Shown here in pieces: positions 8,587 through 17,400 of a DNA stretch of 64,000 nucleotides. The stretch is from Cystobacter fuscus. GTDB taxonomy: Bacteria > Myxococcota > Myxococcia > Myxococcales > Myxococcaceae. Each line of letters opens with the position of its first letter. Position 1 is the first letter of the stretch. The notes under the pieces are model-generated. The model was not told the origin of the DNA. It searched no databases and was given only the letters and a program-made list of their open reading frames with translations. The stretch covers positions 5,828,001-5,892,000 of the forward strand of contig NZ_CP022098.1 in the NCBI RefSeq assembly GCF_002305875.1. Direction: 5' to 3'. The translations under genes and the position numbers were made by a program.

Positions 8587-9975
8587 CTACGGCGACGAGG
8601 ACTGCTCGATTCGCGCGTTGAACTCGTGGACGTGACGGAGGCTCGTGGTCAGCATCGCGTCATCGGGGAGATCCGACTCCAACGTGTTGTTCCGGGCGCG
8701 CTCGTAGGCACTCAGGTCGAAGAGCCCGTGGCCGCTGATATTCATGAGGATGACCCGCGGCGGAGCCTCGGCCGGGTTCTCCCTGGCCAGACGGATGGCA
8801 CCCGCCACGGCGTGGGCGGACTCCGGGGCCGGTAGGATCCCCTCGCTCTCGGCGAACAGGAGCCCCGCGTCGAGTGCACTGGGCTGGGGCACCGCGAGGG
8901 CGTCGAAGCCCTTGTCGGCGTACATCGCGCTCAGGAAGGCCGAGGTCCCGTGGTAGCGCAGTCCTCCCGCGAAGATGGGTGGCGCGATGTAGTGGCTTCC
9001 CAGCGTGTACATCCGGTGGATGGGCGTCGTGCCGGAGAAGTCATTGACGTCATACGCATAGACGCCACGGGTGAGCTTCGGACACGCCGCTGGCTCCACC
9101 GCCATCAGCCGGAGCTGGCTCTTCCGCTCCCGGGCGGCCCGGAGGAACGGCAACCCCACGCCGCCGAAGTTGCTGCCAGCCCCCATGCAGGCAACGACGT
9201 AATCCGGGAAGTCTCCCAGGGCATCCATCTGCTCGACGGCCTCGCTGCCAATCAGCGTCTGGTGCAACACCACGCAGTTCTCCCCGCTACCCACGGCGAA
9301 GCGGATCCGCTTGCCTCCATGGGCGATCTCCAGCGCCTCGCCCGTGGCGGTCGCCAGGCTGCCCACGCGGCCCGGATCCCTCTGCAGCGCCTTGCGGCCC
9401 ACCTCCGTGACGTCGCTCGGGCTCTCATGGACGGTGGCGCCGAAGATCTCCATCATCGCCCGGCGCTGCGGCTTCTGGCGCAGGCTCGCGCCCACCATGA
9501 ACACCGTGCAGCGCAGACCGAACAGCTTGCAGGCATACGCCAGCGCGGTCCCCCACTGCCCGGCGCCCGTCCCCGTGACCAGCTCCTCCACGCCGGCCTT
9601 CGCGTAGTAGTAGGCCTGGGCGAGCGCCGAGTTGAGTTTGTGGCTCCCCGAGACGTTGAGCCCCTCGTATTTGTAATAGAGCCGCGCGTTGACCCCCAGG
9701 CGCTGCTCGAGCTGCCGCGCCCGGCGCAGGGGCGTGGGGCGGTATTGGGCATACAGCTCCAGCAACCGTTCCGGAATCTCGTGGAACGGCTCCTGGGTGC
9801 TGTTGGATTGCATCACCAGGGAGCGCGGCTGCTGGGGGACGACGCTCACGCGGCGCGCCCCGTGGCCGGGCAGCGAGACCTCCTTGGGAACGTCGTGGAC
9901 CGCGTACTGAGGGTAGTCGAAGAGGAAGTTGCACCACTGCTTCGGAATCGAGACGCCCCGTTGATGTCTGGACAT
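8587..9975 (-). CDS. TrpB2-like PLP-dependent enzyme with catalytic Glu replaced
   Basis: 462 residues from the ATG at 9975 (AAGGA eight bases upstream). An alternative ATG at 9984 would overlap the previous stop as ATGA. The protein matches the TrpB2 (TIGR01415-type) tryptophan-synthase-beta-like family throughout: 'RPTPLRRARQLE', the PLP lysine in 'GSHKLN' (Lys113), 'GQWGTALAYA', 'QKPQRR', 'GAGSNFGG', 'AVEPAACPKLTRG', 'GGLRYHGTSA', 'SEGILPAPESAHA' and 'NISGHG'. In TrpB enzymes the Glu of 'ETGAGQ' drives aminoacrylate formation. Here the motif is 'GTGAGQ', with Gly135 at that site. No trpA is nearby. It is therefore unlikely to be housekeeping tryptophan synthase and probably performs another PLP chemistry (beta-replacement, deamination or synthase) within this pathway. 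Confidence 0.88.
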   Translation of the reverse strand: MSRHQRGVSIPKQWCNFLFDYPQYAVHDVPKEVSLPGHGARRVSVVPQQPRSLVMQSNSTQEPFHEIPERLLELYAQYRPTPLRRARQLEQRLGVNARLYYKYEGLNVSGSHKLNSALAQAYYYAKAGVEELVTGTGAGQWGTALAYACKLFGLRCTVFMVGASLRQKPQRRAMMEIFGATVHESPSDVTEVGRKALQRDPGRVGSLATATGEALEIAHGGKRIRFAVGSGENCVVLHQTLIGSEAVEQMDALGDFPDYVVACMGAGSNFGGVGLPFLRAARERKSQLRLMAVEPAACPKLTRGVYAYDVNDFSGTTPIHRMYTLGSHYIAPPIFAGGLRYHGTSAFLSAMYADKGFDALAVPQPSALDAGLLFAESEGILPAPESAHAVAGAIRLARENPAEAPPRVILMNISGHGLFDLSAYERARNNTLESDLPDDAMLTTSLRHVHEFNARIEQSSSP

Positions 9976-9980
9976 GTTTG

Positions 9981-11759
9981 TCATCCTTCGTGAGAGGTCT
10001 TGCCAAGGCGCAGCACGAACTCCACCAGGTCGCCCACGGTGATGAGTTCCGCATCCAGGAGATCCTCATCGTCGATCTCCCGCGCGAGCTCCTTCTCCAG
10101 GGTGGTCAGGAGCTGGGCGAACTGGAGCGAGTTGATGGCCAGGTCGGCATACAGCTCCAACGCTTCGTCCAGGGCGCCGGTGTCCTTGAACAGGGGGAGC
10201 ACCTTCGCGAGCGTGGTGCCGACGATCGTGCGGGCCACCTGCCTCTCGTCCACCGTCATCAGGGGCAGCACGCCGAGCAGCTCCGCGAGCTTGCGCTGCA
10301 TGCCGGGCGCCACCTTGGCCAGGTTGACGACGGGGCGCAGCTTGCCGGAGCGCTCGCGCTGGATGGCGTCCGTCCGCTGGGTGAGCACCTCGACGCCCTT
10401 GCCCAGCATCTCCTCGAGCACCGCCGTGGTCTTCTCGAGGTTGGCGGGGTCGAAGCCCACACCGGGCACGTACTGCACGACGTACCGCTCCGCCGACAGG
10501 CCCACGAACCGGTACTGCGCGTGGGGGAGCGTGTCCTTGATGGCACCCAGAATCTGGAACGTGGTCACCGAGCGGCCATCGGGCGGCTGGATCTGATCGG
10601 CTTCCTTGCCCTCCAGACCATCCAGGGTCGTGCAGACGAGCGAGTCCGATACCCGGAACGGCCCGCGCGGACGCGCCACGTCGCCAACGTCGTAGCGGAT
10701 CAACGGCATGGTGTCGTTCAAGAGATCGGTGACCACGATCCGGGACAGCTCACCCGCTGCCGCCAGCGTCTGCTCTCCGGGTCGCATGAACTCCACGTGG
10801 AGACGGTCGGATTCGACGAGCAGCGGCGCGTTCTTCTCCGCCTGCCACGCCATGAAGCCAAATTCGTTGCTCGCGTAGATCTTCAACGGCTCGCACCCGA
10901 AGACCTGCCGGATGGCGTCCGCTCCCTCGGGCGAGAGCACCTCCGAGGTGGTCCACACCTGCTTGACGGTGGGCAGCCGCAGCTGCTCTTTGTGCATCCA
11001 TCGGGCCAGCCCGGCGATGACGCTCGCGAAGCCCATCAGGCTCGCGGGCTCGAGCGCGCTCACGGACTCGAAGAGCTCCGGAGGAGGCAGCAGGGAATTG
11101 ACGGTGAAGGCCTTGTTGAACGCCTGGGTCTGCGCCTCCTCGGGTGGCGAGTCCGTGCCATGCCGCTTCGCCTTCTTGGGCAGGGCGGTGAAGCGCTGCT
11201 GGTGATCCTTCATCTGGCGCGTCAGGGGCTCGGATTCGCGCTCCGCGGACTTCTCGGAAGCGGACTCTCCCGGGGTGTTGGCGGAACCCACCTGCCGCGC
11301 CTCCTGGGGAGTCCTGACCACGAAGTCCCACGGGAAGACATAGGTGAGCTGCTTCGAGGAGCTCGAGATGAGTTGCAGGTGGGGCTTCTGGAAACGCCAC
11401 TTGCGGAAGATGAAGACGCGGTTGTCGAGCAGCAGGGTGAAGGGGACGCCCGTGCTGCCGCTGGTGGGTTTGCGGATCAGCTCGGAGGAGTCGTAGCGGG
11501 AGTTGAGCAGCCGGGCCTCTCCCGCGGCCTGGAGCTGGGACTTGCTCACGACGGGCAGCCGCTGGAACCATTCGAGGAAACCTTCCAGGGGAGGAACGGC
11601 TCCGAACGGACCATACAGCTCACGGTAGAAAGGGACGTTCTCGATGGCTGAAACGACCCGCTCCCGAAGTAATTCCAGAGGGTTGCTCGAGAGGTAGCCG
11701 GTAGAGCCACTCTCCACTTCCTGCATCGCCGCGGTCAGTGCGAGGTTGGTGTAGTGCAT
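9981..11759 (-). CDS. PaaK/CapK-like adenylate-forming ligase fused to a C-terminal acyl carrier domain
   Basis: 592 residues from the ATG at 11759. A GTG at 11801 would place the start inside the intergenic hairpin and is rejected. Residues about 1-480 follow the phenylacetate-CoA ligase/F390-synthetase-like fold: 'IENVPFYRELYG', 'KPTSGSTGVPFTLLLDN' (ATP loop), 'IYASNEFGFMA' and 'LIRYDVGDVARP'. An insert near 190-230 is rich in Lys, Glu and Ser and may be a flexible linker. Residues about 500-592 look like a carrier protein: Ser544 in 'DLAINSLQFAQLL' is the likely phosphopantetheine site. The protein would activate a carboxylic acid and hold it, or an aminoacyl group from the separate A-domain enzyme, as a thioester. 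It is the only carrier in the cluster. Confidence 0.85.
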   Translation of the reverse strand: MHYTNLALTAAMQEVESGSTGYLSSNPLELLRERVVSAIENVPFYRELYGPFGAVPPLEGFLEWFQRLPVVSKSQLQAAGEARLLNSRYDSSELIRKPTSGSTGVPFTLLLDNRVFIFRKWRFQKPHLQLISSSSKQLTYVFPWDFVVRTPQEARQVGSANTPGESASEKSAERESEPLTRQMKDHQQRFTALPKKAKRHGTDSPPEEAQTQAFNKAFTVNSLLPPPELFESVSALEPASLMGFASVIAGLARWMHKEQLRLPTVKQVWTTSEVLSPEGADAIRQVFGCEPLKIYASNEFGFMAWQAEKNAPLLVESDRLHVEFMRPGEQTLAAAGELSRIVVTDLLNDTMPLIRYDVGDVARPRGPFRVSDSLVCTTLDGLEGKEADQIQPPDGRSVTTFQILGAIKDTLPHAQYRFVGLSAERYVVQYVPGVGFDPANLEKTTAVLEEMLGKGVEVLTQRTDAIQRERSGKLRPVVNLAKVAPGMQRKLAELLGVLPLMTVDERQVARTIVGTTLAKVLPLFKDTGALDEALELYADLAINSLQFAQLLTTLEKELAREIDDEDLLDAELITVGDLVEFVLRLGKTSHEG

Positions 11760-11780
11760 TGATTTCTCTGCCTGGTGAGA

Positions 11781-11816
11781 GGAGGGCCACCCGTGGTGCA
11801 CCGCGGGTGGCCCTCC
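11781..11816. terminator. Strong hairpin between repeat-protein gene and enzyme genes
   Basis: A perfect 12-bp stem (GGAGGGCCACCC at 11781-11792, GGGTGGCCCTCC at 11805-11816) surrounds a 12-base loop that itself contains GGTGCACC. There is no U-tract, so it may act as a partial terminator or as an RNA-stabilising end. It lies 46 bp after the stop of the 150-residue gene and 21 bp before the ligase start. The likely effect is more transcript for the small protein than for the enzymes. Confidence 0.65.
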
Positions 11817-11862
11817 GTTGGAAGCGGACTACTTCAAGGACTCACGGCTGAGGCGGAACGGG

Positions 11863-12315
11863 CTACTTCGCCTCGGCCTTGAGCGCGAGCTGCTTCTTGG
11901 CGCCGAACTGCCGGAGCTGGGCGGTGCGGGCGAGCGTCGTCTTCGAGGGGTGTTCGGTGACCGGCCCCACGCCCACGACGTGGACGGCGGCGTGGAGGGT
12001 CTTCCGCGCGCTGAGTTGGCGCAGCTGCATGGGCCGGGCCACGGCCTTCTTGGTTTCGGATTGCCCCACGGACTTCGTCAGGCGGGCCGCGAGCTGCTTC
12101 ACGGCCTTGAGTTGCCGCAGCCGCCCCTGCTTGGGCGCCTTGGTGTTGTCCCCCGCCAGGCCCGCGACGCTCGCGGCGGCGCGAAGCGTCATCGTGCTCT
12201 TCTCGCGGAGCCTCCGGATCTGCTTGACCCGGCCCATGCGGGGCTGGATCGCCCGGATGTTGGTGGAAGTCTCAGCGTCGGTTCCGGACTGCGTGTCTGC
12301 GTTCTTCTTGCTCAT
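11863..12315 (-). CDS. Basic repeat protein, candidate precursor or carrier substrate of the cluster
   Basis: 150 residues, with an excellent ribosome site (AAGGAGG, seven bases before ATG 12315). After an acidic/polar leader of about 20 residues come four degenerate repeats spaced 33-36 residues apart. Their cores are 'RVKQIRRLREKSTMTLRAA' (29-47), 'RLRQLKAVKQLAARL' (65-79), 'RPMQLRQLSARKTLHAAV' (94-111) and 'RTAQLRQFGAKKQLALKA' (130-147). The consensus is RxxQLRQLxAxKxLxAA, often followed by VxG. It has no Cys or Trp, no signal peptide and no membrane segment, and is rich in Lys and Arg. The repeats resemble multi-core substrates of peptide-modifying systems, but an RNA/DNA-binding or structural role is possible. 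I do not recognise a family. Being first in the operon and followed by a hairpin fits a precursor gene. Confidence 0.75.
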   Translation of the reverse strand: MSKKNADTQSGTDAETSTNIRAIQPRMGRVKQIRRLREKSTMTLRAAASVAGLAGDNTKAPKQGRLRQLKAVKQLAARLTKSVGQSETKKAVARPMQLRQLSARKTLHAAVHVVGVGPVTEHPSKTTLARTAQLRQFGAKKQLALKAEAK

Positions 12316-13042
12316 GCTGCCTCCTTACTGCGGGTGAAACACCTGGGATGAAGCAATAGACCGCCTGCACGGGCGCCTTCCCACATGGGCCCGCCCGACA
12401 AAGGAATTTGAAATGAAGCACTGGAGGGGTACGAGTGCCGGACGTGCCGGCCGATGGTGGGCGGGCGCGCCTTGATATGGCCGAGGACCCGATATCCGTG
12501 AAGCACCCGCCACCACCTGGAGACACCGTGGCGGGTCACATCACGCAGACAGCTCCAGCCGATGGAACTTCGAGCGGCTTCCGTATCCCAGACGAGAACC
12601 AGAGGCTACGAACTCGTCATGAAACGTATTGGGTGGGGCAATCCCATACGACAATTCGAGTATAGGGTTGCAGGCGCTTTCACATGACATAGAGAGTCGT
12701 CTCCAAGCTGAACGCCATGTCATGAGTAGTGCTCTGCGTTCATCCATGAAGGACTCTCCCCGATACATCGTGATGCGAAAACACTAACGCGAGGGTCTGA
12801 CATGGATAGCCCGTGAAACCGGAACAGGCAAACTGCCGGAGCACAGTCCAGACGGAGTCTTCCTGTGTCCCGGAATGATGCTCGGAGACCTTCCCGCGGC
12901 CTTCAACGAGCGATGCCCGCGACCCGTGGAACGGCAGGCACGGCACGCGCCCACTCACGTCCGGGTCCGTGAACCATCTTTTCGGGCCACGTCCGCCGAT
13001 TCGATGGGATGATGGGGCTCTCGCCGGTCGCGCAGTGCTCTC
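12316..13042. other. 727-bp divergent intergenic region
   Basis: No convincing gene is seen here. The GC content is lower than in the neighbours, especially from 12590 to 12800. It must hold the promoter of the leftward biosynthetic operon and that of the rightward Crp/Fnr gene. A 9-bp hairpin is described separately. Short open frames on both strands lack ribosome sites and recognisable protein sequence. Confidence 0.6.
12505..12536. promoter_or_regulatory. Inverted repeat in the divergent promoter region
   Basis: ACCCGCCAC (12505-12513) and GTGGCGGGT (12528-12536) form a perfect 9-bp stem with a 14-base loop. It lies about 190 bp upstream of the repeat-protein gene. It could be an operator or an RNA hairpin; no evidence separates the two. 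Confidence 0.35.
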
Positions 13043-13648
13043 ATGAACCACAAGCTCGTCGACTACTTCCGCCGCATCTCTCCTCTGTCGGACGAGGAAG
13101 CCCAGGCCATCCTGGACAGCATGGTGGTGAAGACCTGTCCGAAAGGTACGCACCTGCTCATGGCGGGTCAGGTCAGCACCGAGGCCTACTTCGTCCTCCA
13201 GGGCTGCGTCCGCCAGTACTACGTCGTCGATGGTGAAGAGCGGAGCAACGGGTTCTTCACCGAGGACGAATGGGTCCTCTCGATTCACAGCATGATGAAC
13301 CAGACCCCGGCGGATCACTTCCTGGTCTGCGCGGAAGACACCACGGTGGTGGTGGGCACCGAGCAACGCGAGGGGGACCTGTATCGACGCTTCCCTCGCT
13401 TCGAGAGCATCTCCCGGATGGTGATGCAGAAGGTCCTGGCGGAACAGCAGGAGCGGTTCGCTTCCTATCTCACCGATACCCCGGAGCAGCGCTACCTCAA
13501 GCTCTCGAAGACGCGGCCGGACATCCTCCAGCGGATTCCCCAGTACCAACTGGCCAGCTACATCGGTGTGAAGCCCGAGTCGCTGAGCCGGATCCGCAAG
13601 CGTATCGCCACGCGCGGCAAGCCGGCTACGCCGCGACGGAAGGCGTGA
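13043..13648 (+). CDS. Crp/Fnr-family transcriptional regulator
   Basis: 201 residues. Residues about 10-115 are a cyclic-nucleotide-binding-like beta roll ('CPKGTHLLMAGQVSTEAYFV' and following). Residues about 145-190 hold the winged helix ('RIPQYQLASYIGVKPESLSR'). No Cys cluster for an iron-sulfur centre is present, so it is not an Fnr oxygen sensor. The subgroup is the short one often found beside DUF4386 membrane proteins, as here: its 3' end overlaps the convergent DUF4386 gene by 23 bp. It may also act on the divergent biosynthetic operon, which starts 728 bp away. The ligand is unknown. Confidence 0.88.
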   Translation: MNHKLVDYFRRISPLSDEEAQAILDSMVVKTCPKGTHLLMAGQVSTEAYFVLQGCVRQYYVVDGEERSNGFFTEDEWVLSIHSMMNQTPADHFLVCAEDTTVVVGTEQREGDLYRRFPRFESISRMVMQKVLAEQQERFASYLTDTPEQRYLKLSKTRPDILQRIPQYQLASYIGVKPESLSRIRKRIATRGKPATPRRKA

Positions 13649-14291
13649 CCGTCCGGAACCCCTTGGCGATGAGCCAGCCGCCGAGGAACAGCTCGAACAG
13701 GCCCCCGGGCCCGGAGAAGAGGGGGCCCCACGGCAGCCCGAAGAGCTCGAGCACGGCCCCCAGCGCCAGAAGCCCGTAGCCCACCGCGCCCACCAGCGGG
13801 AGCAACGAGGGAAGAAGCCGGGAGCGGTACAGCGACAGGCAGAACGCCACACTGCCGGCCCCCAGGATGATCATCGCGAGCTGGTACGCCCAGAAGTTCC
13901 CCTTCGAGAGAAGTGTGGACAGGGTCACCAGCTCCGGCGTCGTCTGCCCTCGCGCGGATTCTCCGAGCTGAAGGATGCACAGAAGGAACACCACCCCGAC
14001 GATGAGGATCAGCGCCTCCATGATCCGCGTGCAGACGTACGCGAGGGCGATGCTCGGGCTCCGCTCGCGGAGGATCGGAAAGAACAGCACGCCAATCCCG
14101 ACGACGGTGATGGAGTTCAACAGGAGCAGCAGCGCGCCCCCGACGAACGGCGTCCTCTGACCGACCACCATGGCCAGGTGCTCCGGCTCCTTCAGGACGG
14201 AGGTGACGAGCGCGGTGCCGATGCCGTAGGCGAAGAACGGAAGGAGAAAGAGAATTCCCAGGGAGCGGGTGTGAAGGCGGGTGGTGTTCAT
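13626..14291 (-). CDS. DUF4386 family integral membrane protein
   Basis: 221 residues from the ATG at 14291; an upstream in-frame start at 14360 adds a non-membrane, Arg/Pro-rich stretch and is less likely. About six hydrophobic segments are visible, for example 'GILFLLPFFAYGIGTAL', 'LILIVGVVFLLCIL' and 'LLPLVGAVGYGLLALGAV'. The family is of unknown function and is commonly encoded next to Crp/Fnr or PadR-like regulators. Here it converges on such a regulator. Confidence 0.82.
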   Translation of the reverse strand: MNTTRLHTRSLGILFLLPFFAYGIGTALVTSVLKEPEHLAMVVGQRTPFVGGALLLLLNSITVVGIGVLFFPILRERSPSIALAYVCTRIMEALILIVGVVFLLCILQLGESARGQTTPELVTLSTLLSKGNFWAYQLAMIILGAGSVAFCLSLYRSRLLPSLLPLVGAVGYGLLALGAVLELFGLPWGPLFSGPGGLFELFLGGWLIAKGFRTVTPSVAA

Positions 14292-14435
14292 CGCGAGGGC
14301 TCCAGAACGTTCAGCGACGTTGTGGCCGCGTAGAGTAGGGGGGGGCGCCCTTGTCCGCATTGACGAGGGTTAATAAACCGGGCGGGTGTGAGCGCGGGTC
14401 CGACTCCGTCGGGTGTCAGGGCTCCAGGCGCGCGC

Positions 14436-17400
14436 CTACCCCTCCCAGGTGGCCATCATCGCGCGCACCCGTTCGTAGCGCTCGAGCAGCTCGGCGCGCT
14501 TCGCGGTGAAGAGCACCATGAAGCCCACCACGCCCACGCCCAGCAGCGACAGGAAGGCGGCGCCCAGGCGGTGCTCCTGGATGCCGAAGCGCGCCAGGTT
14601 GGCCACGACGCACGTCACCATGAAGGCGCTGCCCAGGTACACGTAGGAGCGGATGCGCAGCGCCATGCCGGCCGCCACGCCCACCACGCACAGCGCCACG
14701 CACCCCAGCATGGCCCGGCCGTCCTGGAACAGCAGCGGCTTCCACGCCCCGGCCACGTAGACGAGGGTGACGGCCAGCGCGCGCAGCTTCACCCGCGTGT
14801 CGGGCTCGAGCGCGTCGTGGAAGACGCGCAGCAGCACCAGCAGGGACAGGCCCGCGGGGATGACGTAGTACTGCGGCTCTCCCGACCCCGTGCCCAGCCA
14901 GACGAAGAAGAGCGCCGTGTTGAAGGCACCCGCCGACACCAGCGAGCCCATGCCCCGCTGCGAGGGCTGGGCCGCCAGCGCCGCGAAGTGCGCCGCGTAG
15001 CCCACCAGCAGGGCCGCCACGGCCAGGGGCTTGCTCCACGGCGCGGCGAGCAGACCCGCGAGCGGGAAGAGGTAGGCCCCCCACAGCGCGGGCCGGCGGA
15101 AGGCGGGCAGCCCCGCCCCCTCGCGCTGGACGAAGACATGCAGTCCGGAGAAGAGCACGCCGCCCACCAGCGCCGCGAGACTGTCCGCCGTGCCCAGCCC
15201 CGAGGCCAGCGCGTGCAGCCGCACCGCCAGATAGCCCAGCACCAGCGTCCCCTGCGCGAGGAAGGCCGAGCCCTCGTCCCGCTCGCGCACACCCCGGCGC
15301 ACGAGCGCGAAGAAGAGCACCGTCAGACACACGCAGTCGACGAGGGCCTCACGCACCACTCCGGCGGCCCCGGGCACCAGCACCAGCCCGGCCAGCACCT
15401 CCGCCAGGGCCACCCCCGCGAAGGCATGCCCCACCCGCCGACGCACGGACGCGCCCGCCACGGAGAGCACCAGCGTGGCCAGCAGCGCGCTGATCGCCCC
15501 GAAGTAGGGGAGGAGGAAGGCCGCCCCCCGGCCCGTGGAGTAGATGGCACCCACGTGCACGAGCAGTCCGTGCGCCACCAGCAACGAGGCCCACCAGCCC
15601 ATCGCCTCGCGCTCGCGGCGCCGGTACACCACCGTCCACGCCACGCCCAGGCTCGCGACCAGACACACCGCGATGCCCGGATGCGTGAGGCTCCGCAGCC
15701 CGAGGAAGGACAGCAGTGACAGCACCCATCCGGAGTGATGGAGGGCCGCCCCCACGTCCGCGCCGCGTCCCTCCACCCATGTGCCCACCAGGCACAGCAC
15801 CAGGCCCGTGACGGCCACCACTGCGGGAGACCAGAGCGGCGGCACCGCCGCGAGGATCACCCCGGCCAGCAGCGCCGTGGCCAGGTTCGCCATGACGCGC
15901 TCACGCGTCACCATGAGCACCAGCGCGGCGAGCCCCGCGAGCGCCGCCACCGGCAACGGCAGTGCCCCTGGTCCCTCGTCCAGCAGGTGCTGCGACAGGG
16001 GCACGAGCGTGGCGAGCGACCCCGCGGCCCACAGCGGCTCGCTCCACGTGCCGGGCAGCCCCGGGGACAGCCGCTCGCTCCACCGCGAGAGCGAGCGCTG
16101 GAGGCGCCCCACCTGGCAGAGCGCGGAGAGCACCGCCGCGCCGAGCCCCACCCCGGCGAAGGCCAGCGCGGCCTCCGTCGTCCAGACCAGGAAGCCGTGC
16201 TCGGGCGTCTGGCCCAGCGAGGCGCTGGCGAGCGTGAGCAGCGAGGCGGTCAGCAGGTAGGCGCGGGACAGCAGGAAGGCACTCACGCCCAACACACCGG
16301 CCAGCAGGAGGAGCGACCCGGGCGTCGGCGTCCGCGCCACGTTCGTCCACACCGCGAGGCCGAGCGCCCCCATCACGGTCACGAGCCGCAGGCGCGGGTC
16401 CGGGGGCGAGCGGAACAGGGACCACAGCCGCGCGGGGACATGGTGCGTGAGGAAGCCGAGCCCCAGCAGCAGGAGGATGGCGCCGGGATGGAGCGACAGG
16501 TGCGCCGCCAGCACCGCCACGCCGACCCCCACGCGCACCGAGGGCATCGGCCCGGGCAGCAGGACGAGCGAGGCCACCAGCGGCACGAAGGACCACTCGG
16601 GCGAGCCGCCTACCGTCATCGCCACGCCCACGCCCCCCAGCGCGAACTGCATCCACCATGAGAACTCCCGAACGGGCGGCTCCTCGTCTCCCCCCAGCAC
16701 CAGCCGGCGGATGGCCTGCTTGTGCTCCACGGCCCGCACCACCGCGAGCGCGACCAGGGGCAGCAGGTAGATGCCGGGCCGGAGCCGCGTGGACTCGATT
16801 CCGAGCACGAGGACGTACAGCGGCGCGAGGGACGCGAAGAAGGGCTGGCGGTTGGCCCGTGTCCACGCCAGCGGCAGCACCATGGCGCCCACGAGGACGA
16901 CGGGCGTCGCGAGGCCCTTCGACACGCCACAGGCCGCGAGCAGGAAGGGCATCGCGCACAGGCTCGCCACGAGCGCGAAGCGGCGCTCACCGGTGAGCAC
17001 CCGGAAGGTCCTGGGGTGCGACTCGAGCAGCGCGAGCCCGCTGAACAGGGTGGCCATGGCCAGCGTGCGCGGGGCATCCAGGTGAATGCCCAGCGACAGG
17101 CCCGCCCAGAAGGAGGCGGCGAGGAGGCTGACGGTGGGGTGCAGCACCCGCGCGGTGAGGAGGGCCGCGAGCGCCGCGCCGAGCATCAGGGCATACGACT
17201 GCCGTCCCGCGGCCGAGAGCACCACCAGCATGGGGAAGACGAGCGCCACGAGCCCCGCGGTGAGGGTATTCGAGTTGCGGCCCCAGCGCGCGGCGGCCAC
17301 CGAGGCCCCCAACGACCAGAGGACGAGCAGCGCCATGGACAGCGAGGGCGTCATCCACGGCCAGACGGAGAAGGCGGCCACACGCGGCAGGAGGGCGATG

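Noticed and set aside
8587-9984. Housekeeping tryptophan synthase beta subunit
   Set aside because: No trpA or trp genes nearby, TrpB2-type sequence, catalytic Glu missing, and biosynthetic neighbours.
11760-11801. GTG start at 11801 for the ligase-carrier gene
   Set aside because: It would place coding sequence through the intergenic hairpin and add 14 residues without similarity; ATG 11759 starts at the family-like N-terminus.
11818-12351. A 177-codon plus-strand frame opposite the repeat protein
   Set aside because: No ribosome site and a Leu/Gly/Arg-rich product; the minus-strand gene has a strong ribosome site and meaningful repeats.
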